Source of the DNA: Enterobacteriaceae bacterium RIT714
Lineage (GTDB): Bacteria; Pseudomonadota; Gammaproteobacteria; Enterobacterales; Enterobacteriaceae
Reading direction: 5' to 3'
Length of the DNA: 64,000 nucleotides
Assembly: GCA_009668015.1 (NCBI GenBank)
Contig: WJYB01000005.1
Coordinates: forward strand, 1 to 64,000
Positions 42,871 through 53,866 of the stretch are shown in pieces. Positions within the stretch are counted from its first letter, which is position 1, and every line of letters starts with the position of its first letter. Under the pieces are notes generated by a model. The model did no database searches. It saw only the letters and a list, made by a program, of their open reading frames with translations, and had not been told where the DNA came from. The position numbers were made by a program, and so were the translations under genes.

Positions 42871-43824
42871 TCAGGATTTAAGCGATGCAAATCCCGCCCG
42901 AATCTCTTCTTCCGGCAGTTGAATACCGATAAACACCATGATGCTGTGCGGCGCTTCGTCGCCCCAGGGACGGTCCCAGTCGGCGCTGTAGAGGCGCTGT
43001 ACGCCCTGGAACAGCAGACGGTTGGGTTCGCCGTCGATCCACAGCATGCCTTTATAGCGCAGCAGTTTGTCGGCAAACGACAGCAGCAGATTTTCCATCA
43101 CGCGGGAGACGTCGCTGATATTCACCGGGTAGTCCAGTTCGACCACAATCGACGAGACGTCGTTTTGCTTATCGGCGATAAAGTGAAAACGTGGCGCAGA
43201 GGTGACCTTCTCTTCCAGCATAAAGCCGTTGGTGTTGAACAGCTGTGCGAGGTCGATATCGCCGTGGGTGACGGTAAAGACTGGCGCGCGGGCGTTGATG
43301 CGCGTCAGACGTTCACGCAGTGCCGTCGCGTCTCCCGCTACGTCGGTTTTGGTGAGCAGGATGCGGTCGGCATAACCCACCTGCGACTGCGCGATAGTGA
43401 ACTGGTTCATCTGCTCGTCGGCATGGACCGCGTCCACCAGCGCAATCACGCCGTCCAGCAGATAGCGCTGACAGAGGATCTCATGCGAGAAAAAAGTCTG
43501 AATAATCGGACCGGGATCGGCCATGCCGGTACATTCGATAACCAGACGGTCGAAAGCGATCTCACCGCGGTCGCGGCTGTCGACGAGGTCGAGCAGGGCG
43601 TTTTCCAGTTCGTTTGAGCGGGTGCAGCAGATACAGCCGTTGGTCAGCGTTTTGATCTGCGTGGCGCGATCGCCAATCAGCTGATCGTCCACGGAGACTT
43701 CGCCAAATTCGTTTTCGATTACGGCGATTTTAAAACCGTGCTGTTCATTCAGGATATGGCGTAACAGAGTGGTTTTACCCGCGCCGAGAAAGCCGGTAAG
43801 AAGGGTTACTGCAATCGGTGTCAT
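42871..43824 (-). CDS. yjiA: YjiA, COG0523 metal-binding GTPase
   Basis: A 317-residue G3E-family P-loop GTPase. Walker A GFLGAGKTT is at residues 11-19, the metal-binding Cys-X-Cys-Cys GCICC at 63-67, and the G-domain motif TKTD near 159. The C-terminal CobW-type domain follows. COG0523 proteins act as metal chaperones or insertases, and E. coli YjiA binds Zn, Co or Ni. AAAGGAG lies before the ATG at 43824. It follows yjiX by 10 bp, and yjiX and btsT lie upstream on the same strand as in E. coli. Confidence 0.93.
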   Translation of the reverse strand: MTPIAVTLLTGFLGAGKTTLLRHILNEQHGFKIAVIENEFGEVSVDDQLIGDRATQIKTLTNGCICCTRSNELENALLDLVDSRDRGEIAFDRLVIECTGMADPGPIIQTFFSHEILCQRYLLDGVIALVDAVHADEQMNQFTIAQSQVGYADRILLTKTDVAGDATALRERLTRINARAPVFTVTHGDIDLAQLFNTNGFMLEEKVTSAPRFHFIADKQNDVSSIVVELDYPVNISDVSRVMENLLLSFADKLLRYKGMLWIDGEPNRLLFQGVQRLYSADWDRPWGDEAPHSIMVFIGIQLPEEEIRAGFASLKS

Positions 43825-43834
43825 GTTCTCTCCT

Positions 43835-44038
43835 TTAGCAGCAGCGCACGCCGCCTTTGCCATCACCGCCATAGCGCGCTTGCTGGCGTTCACGGAAGAA
43901 TTCGGTATAGGTCATGTACGGTTTATCCGGATGGTTGGTCTGCATATGCTCAACGTAGTTGTCATAGTCCGGAATACCAATCAGCATTTTCGCCGCCTGA
44001 CCAAGATATTTTTTTGCTTCGCCTAAGTTACCAAACAT
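43835..44038 (-). CDS. yjiX: YjiX, YbdD/DUF466 small protein
   Basis: A 67-residue protein starting [20 protein letters not shown] and ending [14 protein letters not shown]. It matches E. coli YjiX in length and sequence and belongs with YbdD, the partner of the CstA transporter. It follows btsT with a REP-like pair between and precedes yjiA by 10 bp. CstA-family uptake is thought to need such a small partner; the paired cysteines at the end are conserved. The start at 44038 is set by homology, the Shine-Dalgarno being weak. Confidence 0.9.
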   Translation of the reverse strand: MFGNLGEAKKYLGQAAKMLIGIPDYDNYVEHMQTNHPDKPYMTYTEFFRERQQARYGGDGKGGVRCC

Positions 44039-44061
44039 TGTGCCATCCAGATATGCGTAAA

Positions 44062-44134
44062 GCCCGGCGATGTGAGTCCACCGGGCGTTGTTTCCCCTCA
44101 CCCACCCCCTCTTCCCAGGGGGAGAGGGCCGGGG
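44062..44134. repeat. REP-like and GC hairpin pair between btsT and yjiX
   Basis: A REP-type dyad lies at 44062-44086 (GCCCGGCGATG ... CACCGGGC). A C-rich/G-rich hairpin follows at 44093-44134 (CCCTCTTCCC with GGGGGAGAGGG), a common enterobacterial intergenic repeat. They can hold back the transcript end downstream of btsT. Confidence 0.7.
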
Positions 44135-44135
44135 G

Positions 44136-46289
44136 TTAGTGGTGTGAAGAGGTTTTCACGCCGCCTTCCGGCACCGGAACATACGGTGTCTCTTTATCGG
44201 TTCGCACATCGGTGTTGCGCACTTTCATCCAGGTTTTGATGCCATAGAAGATAATGCTGTACACCACCACCAGGAACAGAACACTCAGACCCGCGTTGGT
44301 GTAGTTGTTCACCACGATATGGTTCATGTTAGCAATCTGCTGTGCGGTCAGATCACCGCCGCCTGCGGCAATCTTCTCTTTGTACTGGTTCGCCATGTAC
44401 AGGAAGCCTTCCAGCTGCGGGTTGCTACTGAACAGTTTCAGACCCAGCGCCCAGGTGGTGCAAAGCAGCAACCACAGAGCCGGAACCACGGTGACCCAGA
44501 TGTATTTGGTGCGTTTCATTTTCACCAGAACTACGGTACCGAGAACCAGAGCTACGGCTGCCAGCATCTGGTTAGAGATACCGAACAGCGGCCACAGGCT
44601 CTTGACGCCGCCCAGTGGATCAACCACGCCCTGATACAGCAGATAACCCCACAGACCGACGCAGCCCGCAGTACCCAGCACGCCCGCCACCAGTGAGTCG
44701 GTTTTTTTCAGGAACGGAACAAAGTTGCCGAGCAAATCCTGCAGCATGAAGCGGCCCGCCCTCGTGCCCGCATCCAGGGCGGTGAGGATGAACAGCGCTT
44801 CAAACAGAATACCGAAGTGATACCAGAAGCCCATATCAGCCCACGGCAGCACTTTGTGGAACACGTGTGCGATACCGACAGCCAGGGTTGGTGCGCCACC
44901 GGCACGGTTCAGAATCGACGGTTCACCGATATCTTTCGCCGTCTGCATAATCTGTTCAGGCGAAATGACAAAGCCCCAGGAGCTGACGGTCGCCGCTGCG
45001 TGCGCGCTGGCATCTTTCAGCTGCGCCATGATCAGCGCGGCATTATCGCCACCCATCTCATGCAGGTTTGGCATGGTGATGCCCAGGCCCGCAGGCGGGG
45101 TGTTCATCGCAAAGTACAGACCCGGTTCGATGATAGACGCGGCAACCAGCGCCATGATCGCCACGAAAGACTCCATCAGCATCGCGCCGTAACCGATAAA
45201 GCGTGCGTCGGTTTCGTTGGCCATCAGCTTCGGCGTGGTGCCGGAGGCGATGAGCGCATGGAAGCCAGAAACAGCGCCACAGGCGATGGTGATAAACAGG
45301 AACGGGAACAGCGCGCCTTTCCACAGTGGACCAGTACCGTCAATGTACTGGGTCACGGCTGGCATTTTCAGTTCCGGGTTGATGATCACGATACCGATCG
45401 CCAGACCGACGATGACGCCGATTTTGAGGAACGTCGCCAGGTAATCACGCGGGGCCAGAATCAGCCAGACCGGCAGCAGCGCAGAGATAAAGGCGTAGCC
45501 GATCAGTGCGAAGGTAATGGTAGTGTCTTTAAAGGTCAGCGCCGGGCCCCAGTACGGGTCGTGCGCGATAATGCCACCAAAGTAAATGGATGCGACCAAC
45601 AGCACGATGCCAATCACCGACACTTCGCCGACGCGGCCCGGGCGGATAAAGCGCATGTAAATACCCATGAACAGCGCAATCGGCACGGTGGAGCAGACGG
45701 TAAAGACGCCCCACGGGCTTTCTGCCAGGGCTTTCACCACGATCAGCGCCAGCACCGCGAGGATGATGATCATAATCAGGAAGCAGCCGAACAGGGCAAT
45801 GGTCCCCGGAACGCGGCCCATCTCTTCTTTGATCATTTCACCCAGGGACGCGCCGTTACGGCGGGTCGAGATAAACAGCACCATGAAGTCCTGCACCGCA
45901 CCCGCCAGCACCACGCCTGCGAGCAGCCACAGCGTGCCTGGCAGATAGCCCATCTGCGCGGCAAGTACCGGCCCAACCAGCGGACCCGCACCGGCAATAG
46001 CGGCAAAGTGGTGGCCAAACAGCACATAGCGGTTTGTCGGAACATAGTTCAGGCCGTCGTTGTTAATAACCGCAGGCGTGGCGCGGGTCGGGTCGAGTTT
46101 CATGACCTTCTGCGCGATATACAGGCTGTAGTAGCGGTAGGCGACCAAATAGACGGAGACTGACGCGACTACGATCCACAGGGCGCTAACGTGCTCGCCC
46201 CTGCGTAATGCGACAACCGCCAGACAGAAAGCACCGAGGATCCCAAGGAGCGCCCAGGGTACGTGCTTAAGTAGTTTTTTCGTATCCAT
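44136..46289 (-). CDS. btsT: BtsT pyruvate transporter (CstA family)
   Basis: A 717-residue inner membrane protein with some 16-18 hydrophobic segments, the CstA/BtsT family of pyruvate/H+ symporters. Characteristic blocks are [20 protein letters not shown] near residue 80, [37 protein letters not shown] near 345 and [15 protein letters not shown]. It matches E. coli BtsT (YjiY) along its length. The upstream region has a BtsR two-component response site and a perfect CRP site, as expected for a gene turned on by extracellular pyruvate sensing (BtsSR) and low glucose. yjiX and yjiA follow. Confidence 0.95.
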   Translation of the reverse strand: MDTKKLLKHVPWALLGILGAFCLAVVALRRGEHVSALWIVVASVSVYLVAYRYYSLYIAQKVMKLDPTRATPAVINNDGLNYVPTNRYVLFGHHFAAIAGAGPLVGPVLAAQMGYLPGTLWLLAGVVLAGAVQDFMVLFISTRRNGASLGEMIKEEMGRVPGTIALFGCFLIMIIILAVLALIVVKALAESPWGVFTVCSTVPIALFMGIYMRFIRPGRVGEVSVIGIVLLVASIYFGGIIAHDPYWGPALTFKDTTITFALIGYAFISALLPVWLILAPRDYLATFLKIGVIVGLAIGIVIINPELKMPAVTQYIDGTGPLWKGALFPFLFITIACGAVSGFHALIASGTTPKLMANETDARFIGYGAMLMESFVAIMALVAASIIEPGLYFAMNTPPAGLGITMPNLHEMGGDNAALIMAQLKDASAHAAATVSSWGFVISPEQIMQTAKDIGEPSILNRAGGAPTLAVGIAHVFHKVLPWADMGFWYHFGILFEALFILTALDAGTRAGRFMLQDLLGNFVPFLKKTDSLVAGVLGTAGCVGLWGYLLYQGVVDPLGGVKSLWPLFGISNQMLAAVALVLGTVVLVKMKRTKYIWVTVVPALWLLLCTTWALGLKLFSSNPQLEGFLYMANQYKEKIAAGGGDLTAQQIANMNHIVVNNYTNAGLSVLFLVVVYSIIFYGIKTWMKVRNTDVRTDKETPYVPVPEGGVKTSSHH

Positions 46290-46404
46290 AGTTAGACCTG
46301 GTTTTTTAACAGTAAAAAGGGGTCAGAGTTCGTTATGAGGAGGTATTGATTAATGCTGAGGCGATCTTGCCAGATCCGGGCGTGTGTAAAGGAGAGTAAA
46401 TGGG

Positions 46405-46433
46405 CGAGTGGTTGTTTGCGGGCGTTAAGCGGT
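46405..46433 (-). promoter_or_regulatory. BtsR binding site of btsT
   Basis: The known BtsR motif is two ACC[GA]CT[CT]A boxes 13 bp apart. On the plus strand this window shows its inverse: CGAGTGGT (46405-46412), 13 bp, then TAAGCGGT (46426-46433). Only the first base of the first box differs. A third similar box (CGAGTGGT) follows near 46446. Confidence 0.8.
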
Positions 46434-46481
46434 CAAAGGCAGCGGCGAGTGGTTCAGGCTCGCCGCCAGAGGTCTGGTTTA

Positions 46482-46497
46482 TGTGATTGATATCACA
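46482..46497. promoter_or_regulatory. CRP site upstream of btsT
   Basis: TGTGATTGATATCACA matches TGTGA-N6-TCACA perfectly. It lies about 50 bp upstream of the BtsR site and just after the WYL gene stop. Confidence 0.85.
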
Positions 46498-46501
46498 ATT
46501 T

Positions 46502-47404
46502 TTATTCCACCGCGTCTGCGGTGACGGTTGCCAGATAGCCTTCGAGCGTTCCGAAAAGTTTTTCCCGTAGCCACTCAGGCTCTAAAACCTGAATGTTGGG
46601 CAGCCAGTAGAAGATCAGCGGCAGGATCTGATTCTCATGCGCCGCCTGGCAGCGGATCGTCACGCCGTCATGAACTTCTGCGATGACTTCCTGATCGGGC
46701 AATAAATCGCGCCGCTTAAAGTAGTGGGAAATATTATTGTTAATAAATATTTTCACCTCGAAAGTATCTTCGCTGACCCACGGGTCGAGATTTTTTTCCA
46801 GTAATTCTGTGGTATCTGCATCCGGACTGAAGGTCTGCTTCTGAATATCAAACCAGCTTATCTGGCTCAACGAAAAGGATTTTAGCCTGTCATTTTCCGT
46901 GGCTTGTAAATACCATATGTTTTTCTTGTTAATGAGTTTGTATGGATTGATCAGACGCGTTTTACCTTTATAAATTATCTGGCAAACATTACGCTTCTTA
47001 ATAGATTTCTCAATCGCCAGCAGATGACGACGAATATCGTTTTGTACAGTGTGTTCAGCATCGTTGCTGAGGATCCGAATATGGTTTTCTTCAACGCGGG
47101 CCTCCAGATTTTGCCAGAAGGCATTGCCTCGTTCCGGGAAATAATTATCCGCATTCAGAAGGTTAGCCATCGCGTGGTGCAGCCCCTGTCCGTGGGCGCT
47201 TTGTACCGAGTGGATCAGGCGATAATGACCGCTGCCGGTATGCTGAACAATAGGCGAAAGCGCATTGAGATCGCGGTATACCGTGCGTTCAGTAATGTTG
47301 AATTTTTGCATTAGGTCGTGGCGATTTACCGCACCGTTTAAATGCAGCTCCATAAGAATATCGACAAGTCGTTCAGCCGATCGGCTCCGGGCTGGAGTGG
47401 CCAT
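46502..47404 (-). CDS. WYL-domain transcription regulator
   Basis: A 300-residue regulator. The N-terminal HTH is at about residues 8-60 (ERLVDILMELHLNGAVNRHD then NITERTVYRDLNALSP). The WYL domain at about 135-215 contains KTRLINPYKLINKKNIWYLQ, here with IWYLQA in place of the usual WYL. A C-terminal WCX-like part follows (to residue 300). WYL proteins sense nucleotides or nucleic acids and often control defence or DNA-damage genes. In E. coli btsT and tsr are neighbours without this gene, so it is an insertion. It faces away from tsr; its target is unknown. Confidence 0.82.
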   Translation of the reverse strand: MATPARSRSAERLVDILMELHLNGAVNRHDLMQKFNITERTVYRDLNALSPIVQHTGSGHYRLIHSVQSAHGQGLHHAMANLLNADNYFPERGNAFWQNLEARVEENHIRILSNDAEHTVQNDIRRHLLAIEKSIKKRNVCQIIYKGKTRLINPYKLINKKNIWYLQATENDRLKSFSLSQISWFDIQKQTFSPDADTTELLEKNLDPWVSEDTFEVKIFINNNISHYFKRRDLLPDQEVIAEVHDGVTIRCQAAHENQILPLIFYWLPNIQVLEPEWLREKLFGTLEGYLATVTADAVE

Positions 47405-47585
47405 AATATATTCCTGATGATTGCTGTGAAAAGCTCTGAATTATGCAGATATCACTGACAGAAGTTGTCAGTGTGACAGAGGCAAAATTTATCTTATGGC
47501 TATATAACGGCGCGATTTAGGATAAACATTAATCTTTTTTTTGCCAGATAATCGGTAAACATCACAATCATCAACACGATTTTCG

Positions 47586-47612
47586 TAAAGTTTTCCCTAA
47601 CCAGGCCGAAAA
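47586..47612 (+). promoter_or_regulatory. Sigma-28 (FliA) promoter of tsr
   Basis: TAAAGTTT (47586-47593), exactly 11 bp, then GCCGAAAA (47605-47612) matches the flagellar sigma-28 consensus TAAAGTTT-N11-GCCGATAA with one change. The tsr start is 32 bp downstream. Confidence 0.9.
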
Positions 47613-47643
47613 TTCTGTTATCTGTCTGATGGAAAGAGAAAAC

Positions 47644-49314
47644 ATGTTAAATCGTATCAAGATTGTCACCAGTCTGTTGCTGGTTTTGGCTATTTTTGGC
47701 CTTTTACAACTGACATCCGGTGGTCTTTTCTTTAATGCCCTAAAGCATGACAAAGAAAACTTCACTGTCCTTCAAACTATTCGCCAGCAGCAATCCACGC
47801 TTAACGGCAGCTGGGTCGCGTTGCTGCAAACCCGTAATACCCTCAACCGCGCGGGTATTCGTTACATGATGGATCAGAGCAATATCGGTAGCGGCGCGAC
47901 CGTAGCCGATCTGATGCAGATCGCTTCTGCTTCTCTGAAGCAGGCGGAAAAAAACTGGGCTGACTACGAAGCACTGCCGCGCGATCCGCGTCAGAGCGAC
48001 GCCGCCGCACTGGAAATTAAGCGTAACTACGATATCTATCACGGGGCTTTAGCCGAGCTGATCCAGCTGCTGGGCGCAGGCAAGATCAATGATTTCTTCG
48101 ATCAGCCGACTCAGAGCTATCAGGATGGGTTCGAGAAGCAATATGTGAACTATCTGCAGCAGAACGATCATCTGTATCAAACTGCCGTGGATGACAGCAA
48201 CAGCTCGTACACGCAGGCCATCTGGGTCCTGATTAGCGTGCTGATCGCGGTGCTGGTGGTGATCGTTGGCGTGTGGCTGGGCATTAAACAGTCTCTGATT
48301 TCTCCGCTGAATCGTCTGATCGACAGCATTCGCCATATCGCCAGCGGCGATCTGGTGAAGCGTATTGATGTCGAAGGGACTAACGAGATGGGCCAGCTGG
48401 CAGATACTTTGCGTCATATGCAGAGTGAGCTGGTGAGCACCGTGGGCGACGTGCGTAACGGCGCGAATGCGATTTACAGCGGCGCGAGTGAAATTTCGGT
48501 TGGCAACAACGATCTCTCCTCCCGTACCGAGCAGCAGGCCGCTTCTCTTGAAGAGACGGCAGCCAGCATGGAACAGCTGACCGCGACCGTTAAGCAGAAC
48601 GCCGAAAATGCCCGTCAGGCCAGCAATCTGGCGCTGAGCGCGTCCGAAACGGCGCAGAAAGGCGGCAAAGTGGTGGATAACGTGGTGCAAACCATGCGCG
48701 ACATCGCGGGCAGTTCGCAGAAAATCGCGGATATTATCAGCGTGATCGACGGCATTGCTTTCCAGACCAACATTCTGGCGCTGAACGCTGCGGTAGAAGC
48801 GGCGCGTGCAGGTGAGCAGGGCCGTGGATTTGCGGTGGTGGCCGGTGAAGTGCGCAATCTGGCGCAGCGCAGCGCCCAGGCGGCACGCGAAATCAAAAGT
48901 CTGATTGAAGACTCTGTTGGCCGCGTGGAGCTGGGTTCTACTCTGGTTGAAAGCGCGGGCGAAACCATGGGTGAAATCGTGAATGCGGTAACCCGCGTGA
49001 CCGATATCATGGGCGAAATCGCTTCTGCCTCTGACGAGCAGAGCCGCGGTATCGACCAGGTGGGTCTGGCGGTGGCTGAGATGGATCGTGTGACTCAGCA
49101 GAACGCCTCGCTGGTGGAAGAGTCCGCGGCGGCAGCGGCGGCGCTGGAAGAGCAGGCGAGCCGTCTGACGCAGGCCGTTGCGGTATTCCGCATTCAGCAG
49201 GAACAGGTGAAATCACGTGAGCAGGCGGGTCTTAAATCACCGGTATTGCCGGTGAAGGGGCGTAAAGCCGCGGCAGCCAGCTCCGGTGCAGGTGACAACT
49301 GGGAAACCTTCTGA
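47644..49314 (+). CDS. tsr: Tsr serine chemoreceptor
   Basis: A 556-residue methyl-accepting chemotaxis protein. TM1 is at about residues 7-29, the periplasmic four-helix domain at 30-190 (with the ligand-binding Arg region [15 protein letters not shown]), TM2 at about 192-213, then HAMP and the signalling domain. The hairpin tip is [20 protein letters not shown]. The C-terminal pentapeptide NWETF, which binds CheR and CheB, is present. The sequence follows E. coli Tsr nearly throughout. The start at 47644 fits homology. A sigma-28 promoter precedes it and a strong terminator follows. Confidence 0.96.
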   Translation: MLNRIKIVTSLLLVLAIFGLLQLTSGGLFFNALKHDKENFTVLQTIRQQQSTLNGSWVALLQTRNTLNRAGIRYMMDQSNIGSGATVADLMQIASASLKQAEKNWADYEALPRDPRQSDAAALEIKRNYDIYHGALAELIQLLGAGKINDFFDQPTQSYQDGFEKQYVNYLQQNDHLYQTAVDDSNSSYTQAIWVLISVLIAVLVVIVGVWLGIKQSLISPLNRLIDSIRHIASGDLVKRIDVEGTNEMGQLADTLRHMQSELVSTVGDVRNGANAIYSGASEISVGNNDLSSRTEQQAASLEETAASMEQLTATVKQNAENARQASNLALSASETAQKGGKVVDNVVQTMRDIAGSSQKIADIISVIDGIAFQTNILALNAAVEAARAGEQGRGFAVVAGEVRNLAQRSAQAAREIKSLIEDSVGRVELGSTLVESAGETMGEIVNAVTRVTDIMGEIASASDEQSRGIDQVGLAVAEMDRVTQQNASLVEESAAAAAALEEQASRLTQAVAVFRIQQEQVKSREQAGLKSPVLPVKGRKAAAASSGAGDNWETF

Positions 49315-49321
49315 TGTAAAA

Positions 49322-49349
49322 AAAGCGCCCTGCTCAGGCAGGGCGCTTT
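49322..49349. terminator. Terminator between tsr and opgB
   Basis: A perfect 12-bp stem AAAGCGCCCTGC (49322-49333)/GCAGGGCGCTTT (49338-49349), loop TCAG, lies between the convergent genes and is T-flanked in both directions. Confidence 0.92.
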
Positions 49350-49366
49350 CTCTTCTCAAATGAATG

Positions 49367-51658
49367 TTAACCGGCGGTGTGGATAACTTTCATTTCAACC
49401 ATCCCAATTCCCAGTTTACGCGGCGAGTGCCCGAGGATATTGCCCTCGTTTGTCGATTGCGGATCCGGCGGAACGATCACAACAGTGCGACTCCGTGATG
49501 GATTGTCGAAATGCAGCGTTGTGGTAGAGACATCGTTACCCAGCGTTAAGGTCTGTTCCTGGTCGCCAATGCGGACCGGAATCGGCTTGTTAGCATTGGG
49601 GCCAAAGGCTTTTGCCGTAATCACCAGATCGAATTTTTCCGGCAGTGGCGCGTTAAATTCGATTTTAACCTCATCGCCAAGCTGTGCGTTCGACCAGCGT
49701 CCCCATGATTCCGGACGCGAAATCCCGCTAAACTGCTTCACCTCTTCGGGCGCGCCCGCCACGTTAAAGACAAAGCTGTCAGCTTTATAGCGAATATCGT
49801 TATCGACGACTTTCAGCAGGTCGACGTTACGTTTGTAGCGATCAGTATCGATCACGGTATCTTTGAAAGCCGTTTTGCTTTTCCACTGATCTTTATCGAC
49901 ATGCTTAACGGATTGCTCGCCGCCCAGCTGGCCCTGCGATACACACCAGTCCGTAGACAGTGACAGCGGCTGGGACCACAGCTGGCCCATTTTGTAGCAG
50001 CGGTCGATCCAGACGAAGTTATCGCGCGGGGCAAAGTCTGCCAGCTGGAAACGCAGCGGAGCAGAGTATTCGCTTTCCGGTAGCGGTTCGACGCGGTTAT
50101 CCGAAATACGCAGCAGCAACGGCAGACGGAAATGGCTGCCCGAGAAGGCGACCATGCCTTTCTGCTGGTCGATGGTGAAATCTTTCATCTCTTTGGGGAA
50201 ATTCCACAGGCGGATCACATCGGGTTTCCAGGCCAGAATCTTTTCCTTCATATTGAGGAACACTTCTGACAACGACTGACCCGACAGGGTGCTGCGCCCC
50301 AGCCCGATAAAGTTATCGCCGCCCATAATATCCAGCACCGTCGCGCCGTTATCCATGGTGTTGCGCTTGGTGCCAATCACTTCCTGCTGGGGCTGGTCGC
50401 CGCGCATGACAAAAAATAAGTTGCTGCGGTCCTGTTTATTTAAATCATCCCATGCGGTGTTTTTCATGGCCAGATGGTCGGAAGAGACGACGATGACGGT
50501 ATTTTTAAAATAGGGTGAGGCTTTGATTTTATTGATAAACGCGGCGATATGTTCCTGGCTGCAGGTCACCGCGCTGAAAGACTGATTCTTTTTGCCGTTG
50601 ATCTCATAGCTTTTGCGCTGGCAGGTACGTGAGATAAAACCGTCCGGATGATGGGTATCGACGGTCAGGGCAAACAGCGAAAAACGTTTGCCGGATTTGG
50701 ACAGCTCTTCAAATTTCTTCCAGGTTTCATCCAGCACGGTGTCATCATAAAAACCCCAGTCGTTGCGATAGGAGGGATCCGCCACGCTGGTTTTTAACTC
50801 TTCGGCGCCGTACAGATGATCAAAGCCGTGAGATTTCAGGAACACGTCTTTACCGGCAAAACGCAGATTGGCGCCCTGCATAAAGTAGTTTTCATAGCCG
50901 GAGTTTTTCAGGATGTCGCCCAGACAGATATTCTGCGGGAAGAAGCTCGACATCGAGGCGGAGGCGTTGCCCTCGAACGGCGCGAACAGCGGAATACCGC
51001 ACTGAGAGGCGACCATACCGGCAATGGTGTAATCAGTGCCTGGCAGTTGCGCAGTATGGCTAAAATCCAGCCCTTCGCCCTTCAGCGCGCCGAGTTCAGG
51101 CGTCAGATCCGGGAAGGCATCGTTATCAAAATAGGTGCGCTCAAGGCTTTCACCGTAGATATACACCAGGTTGAGTTTTGGATTAGCGATTTTTTTGGCC
51201 GGTTCTTTGTAATACGCCACGAAATCCGGATCGCCATCGCGCGACTGGGACTTCACCAGCTCGGTAATCTGATGGAAAGCAGGGCTGGCATCGACAGAGG
51301 CGAGCGCCAGCACCAGTGCCAGCACGCTGTACCCCATATGATGCGGGAGATGACGGCGGCGGCGTAATACCCAGCCGAGAGTGCCAAACACCGCTACCAG
51401 CGCCAGGACCAGTCCGATACCTGGAAGTATGTACTTACTAACACCTGCACCGGTCAGGCTGTTAGTGAGGGTATAAAGCACGGCATCGTTGATACCGTCA
51501 CCGGTAAAATAATCACTGGCGTACAGGGTAATGTTTAAAACAATAAAAAGGCCCAACACCAGTAAGGTAGCGATAAACCACCAGGTGTTACGTCCCGCTT
51601 TCCAGGCATAGATGCCCGCGGAAGCAAGGAACAGAGCAAGGGATATAAACTCTGACAA
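49367..51658 (-). CDS. opgB: OpgB phosphoglycerol transferase I
   Basis: A 763-residue membrane enzyme that transfers phosphoglycerol from phosphatidylglycerol to osmoregulated periplasmic glucans. Four N-terminal transmembrane segments (residues 1-145) lead to a large periplasmic sulfatase-fold domain with ESLERTYFD (nucleophile Thr region), VDTHHPDGF and SSDHLA. The TTG start at 51658 has GAGGAT upstream and gives exactly the 763 residues of E. coli OpgB; an upstream ATG would add nine residues. It converges with tsr, as in E. coli. Confidence 0.93.
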   Translation of the reverse strand: MSEFISLALFLASAGIYAWKAGRNTWWFIATLLVLGLFIVLNITLYASDYFTGDGINDAVLYTLTNSLTGAGVSKYILPGIGLVLALVAVFGTLGWVLRRRRHLPHHMGYSVLALVLALASVDASPAFHQITELVKSQSRDGDPDFVAYYKEPAKKIANPKLNLVYIYGESLERTYFDNDAFPDLTPELGALKGEGLDFSHTAQLPGTDYTIAGMVASQCGIPLFAPFEGNASASMSSFFPQNICLGDILKNSGYENYFMQGANLRFAGKDVFLKSHGFDHLYGAEELKTSVADPSYRNDWGFYDDTVLDETWKKFEELSKSGKRFSLFALTVDTHHPDGFISRTCQRKSYEINGKKNQSFSAVTCSQEHIAAFINKIKASPYFKNTVIVVSSDHLAMKNTAWDDLNKQDRSNLFFVMRGDQPQQEVIGTKRNTMDNGATVLDIMGGDNFIGLGRSTLSGQSLSEVFLNMKEKILAWKPDVIRLWNFPKEMKDFTIDQQKGMVAFSGSHFRLPLLLRISDNRVEPLPESEYSAPLRFQLADFAPRDNFVWIDRCYKMGQLWSQPLSLSTDWCVSQGQLGGEQSVKHVDKDQWKSKTAFKDTVIDTDRYKRNVDLLKVVDNDIRYKADSFVFNVAGAPEEVKQFSGISRPESWGRWSNAQLGDEVKIEFNAPLPEKFDLVITAKAFGPNANKPIPVRIGDQEQTLTLGNDVSTTTLHFDNPSRSRTVVIVPPDPQSTNEGNILGHSPRKLGIGMVEMKVIHTAG

Positions 51659-51929
51659 CAGCTTATCCTCAATAGTGCCAGTCACTTAGCTGGCTAACTG
51701 ATTATTTTTTGGGTAATACAATTTAATGGCGAAGTCACATAGCTGCAATTCTAGTGTTACTAAATTGTGCTGTTGTTAGGATTTGGTTTAGAAAGTGGAT
51801 TTTTTGAACGCCGTCGCATCCCGATATGAGGGGATGGAGACACTGGCAGGTAGGGCAAATCCGACTCTGACGCCGCGTTGCCAGAATATCCCAACAAACG
51901 CGGCATGTTGTGGCAGAAAATGTGAGTGG

Positions 51930-52415
51930 TCAGGAGAGGAAATTAACGCCTTGTTTTAGCACCAGATCGCAGGCTTTGGTTTTCACCTGTTTCGCGAGAG
52001 CGGAATCGCCAATGGTGCTCAGATTCAGTTGCTGACCATTTTGCGCGTTCAGCAGACCCTGGATACCGTCCATATAGTTGGTATCTTGCTTCTGCTCTTG
52101 CGTATCCAGCCCCAGTTTTCCCAGAACCTGATTTTTAATGTTCTGCGTATCCGTGACCGATGCCAGCTTTTGCTTCGCGCAATAATCCAGAATACCCGCG
52201 GCGTTATTCATGGTTCCTGCGCTCAGACTTTTATTACTGTTGCCCAGCAGGCTGGTGAGCGACGAAGCAGACAGTCCACCGCTCTGGGAACTGCTGCTCC
52301 CTTTGGTGAGTTCACTGGCGGCGCTGGATAAAGAGTCCTGCCATGATGCAGCCTGTGCTGCGCCGGTCAGCAGAACGACGCTCAATGCTGTGCTCAGTAG
52401 AATATGTTTTTTCAT
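51930..52415 (-). CDS. yjjA: YjjA, DUF2501 secreted protein
   Basis: A 161-residue protein with a signal peptide (MKKHILLSTALSVVLLTGAA, cleavage near AQA-AS). A Ser/Gly-rich section at about 30-65 (LTKGSSSSQSGGLSASSLTS) is followed by a helical DUF2501 domain with two cysteines (DYCAKQK, KACDLVLK). It matches E. coli YjjA in length and position between opgB and dnaC. The function is unknown; a periplasmic location is expected. Confidence 0.9.
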   Translation of the reverse strand: MKKHILLSTALSVVLLTGAAQAASWQDSLSSAASELTKGSSSSQSGGLSASSLTSLLGNSNKSLSAGTMNNAAGILDYCAKQKLASVTDTQNIKNQVLGKLGLDTQEQKQDTNYMDGIQGLLNAQNGQQLNLSTIGDSALAKQVKTKACDLVLKQGVNFLS

Positions 52416-52497
52416 AAAATTGACTCGAAGAGGCCCGTATGGGCTGAATGTGGCATCAGTATATACCCCCGAAACGCGCGCCTTTCCTGGAAATATC

Positions 52498-53235
52498 CTA
52501 ATACTCTTTTCCTGTTACGCGGTCGCGATAGCTGTCCCAGGTGAAATTCACCCATAAGCTGTTGCCCAGCCGCATTCTGTCCATCACGCGTTCACCCAGC
52601 AGCTTTGTCATCTCTTCGGCTTTGTGGTTGGTGAGCATCCCGGTTGGGCGTTTTGAAGAGGAGCGGCGGTCCACTATCTGGTTGATGATGACCTTTTCGT
52701 AGCGCGATTCAGTTTGCACCCCGATCTCATCGATGACCAACAGATCGACGTTACTGAGATCGTTAAGCAGCTGCTCTTCGGTGGTCTCGCGATTGCTGAA
52801 GGTGTCTTTCATGGCGGACATAATATCGGCGACCGTGATGATCAGTACCGATTTTCCGCGCAGCAGCAGCTCATTACAGATTGCTGCCGCCAGATGATTT
52901 TTGCCGGTGCCGGGTTTACCGCTGAAAATAAAACTGGCGATACTGCCGTCGAATTCTTCAACATACTGGCGCGCTTTTTCCAGCGCCATCATTTGGCCGT
53001 CATTCTCAACGCGGTAGTTATCGAAGGAACAATTCTGATGCAGCGGGCGAATGCCTGAACGGTTAAAAGTGCGCTGCATTTTCATGGCGCGGTTTTCTCG
53101 GGTCAGCGCTTCAGAGCGCATTTTTCCCTGCTCTTTTTGCCAGGCCAGCAGCTCTTCGCCCGATGTAAAGGCAGGCTTAACATTGGCTGGCATCATTTTT
53201 TGCAAACGTTTCATCAGGTCGCCGACGTTTTTCAT
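52498..53235 (-). CDS. dnaC: DnaC helicase loader
   Basis: A 245-residue AAA+ ATPase that loads DnaB helicase at the origin and, with DnaT, during restart. Walker A is GKPGTGKNHL (106-115), Walker B LLVIDE (165-170), and the N-terminal DnaB-binding region MKNVGDLMKRLQKMMP is complete. GAGGAT precedes the ATG. It follows dnaT by one base, so the two are translated together. The sequence is as in E. coli. Confidence 0.96.
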   Translation of the reverse strand: MKNVGDLMKRLQKMMPANVKPAFTSGEELLAWQKEQGKMRSEALTRENRAMKMQRTFNRSGIRPLHQNCSFDNYRVENDGQMMALEKARQYVEEFDGSIASFIFSGKPGTGKNHLAAAICNELLLRGKSVLIITVADIMSAMKDTFSNRETTEEQLLNDLSNVDLLVIDEIGVQTESRYEKVIINQIVDRRSSSKRPTGMLTNHKAEEMTKLLGERVMDRMRLGNSLWVNFTWDSYRDRVTGKEY

Positions 53236-53236
53236 A

Positions 53237-53776
53237 TCATCCTCTGAATCCTGGTGGGATCTGATTATCGGGCTCGGAAAGGGTATTAATATCCCGCTTA
53301 GGTTGGCCGCCATTGCTGGCGCGATTTATTTGCACGCTGCGCGCCAGTTTTTGTTGCCACTGTACGTGGTGGAACACTTTGCCTTCTGCCTGCCAGTAAG
53401 CAACAAACGCCGCCAGCTCTTCCTGCGTGACAGGTTGCGTCAGGGCAATGCCCCACAGTGCCGCCTGGCGCTGGAAATCGGCATCCGGTTGCCATCCAGC
53501 ATACATGGCAAATTTCCCCATAGGTATGGCTGCGGGGGCGCTGGCCGGTTCTTCGTAGAATTGCGTATCCAGAGTGACATCGCTGGCTGGGCGCGATAAG
53601 CGCGCTTCAATATCCAGAAGCTGCGCCAGACGTTCCGGCGTAATGGCGTAAAACGCCGGGGCGTTATCCGCAAATACGGCGATCGTGCCGCCTTCGGCAT
53701 TAGACAATACGCCACGGGGATCGCGCATAAAGGCATCGATTCCGGCGACGCTGGTGGTCAGGATTCTGGAGGACAT
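53237..53776 (-). CDS. dnaT: DnaT primosomal protein
   Basis: A 179-residue protein acting between PriB and DnaC at stalled forks, where it helps reload DnaB. The order [20 protein letters not shown] at the start and the C-terminal single-strand DNA binding region ([20 protein letters not shown], then [20 protein letters not shown]) agree with E. coli DnaT. It is the first gene of the dnaT-dnaC pair; yjjA follows at a distance of 82 bp from dnaC. Confidence 0.94.
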   Translation of the reverse strand: MSSRILTTSVAGIDAFMRDPRGVLSNAEGGTIAVFADNAPAFYAITPERLAQLLDIEARLSRPASDVTLDTQFYEEPASAPAAIPMGKFAMYAGWQPDADFQRQAALWGIALTQPVTQEELAAFVAYWQAEGKVFHHVQWQQKLARSVQINRASNGGQPKRDINTLSEPDNQIPPGFRG

Positions 53777-53866
53777 AACACTTTCTCTACTGAATAACGG
53801 CGGGCGTGATAGGGGCTTATGTTAGCACAGAGAGGAGGGGGCAGGCAGGGGATCGTGCGTGGGCGA

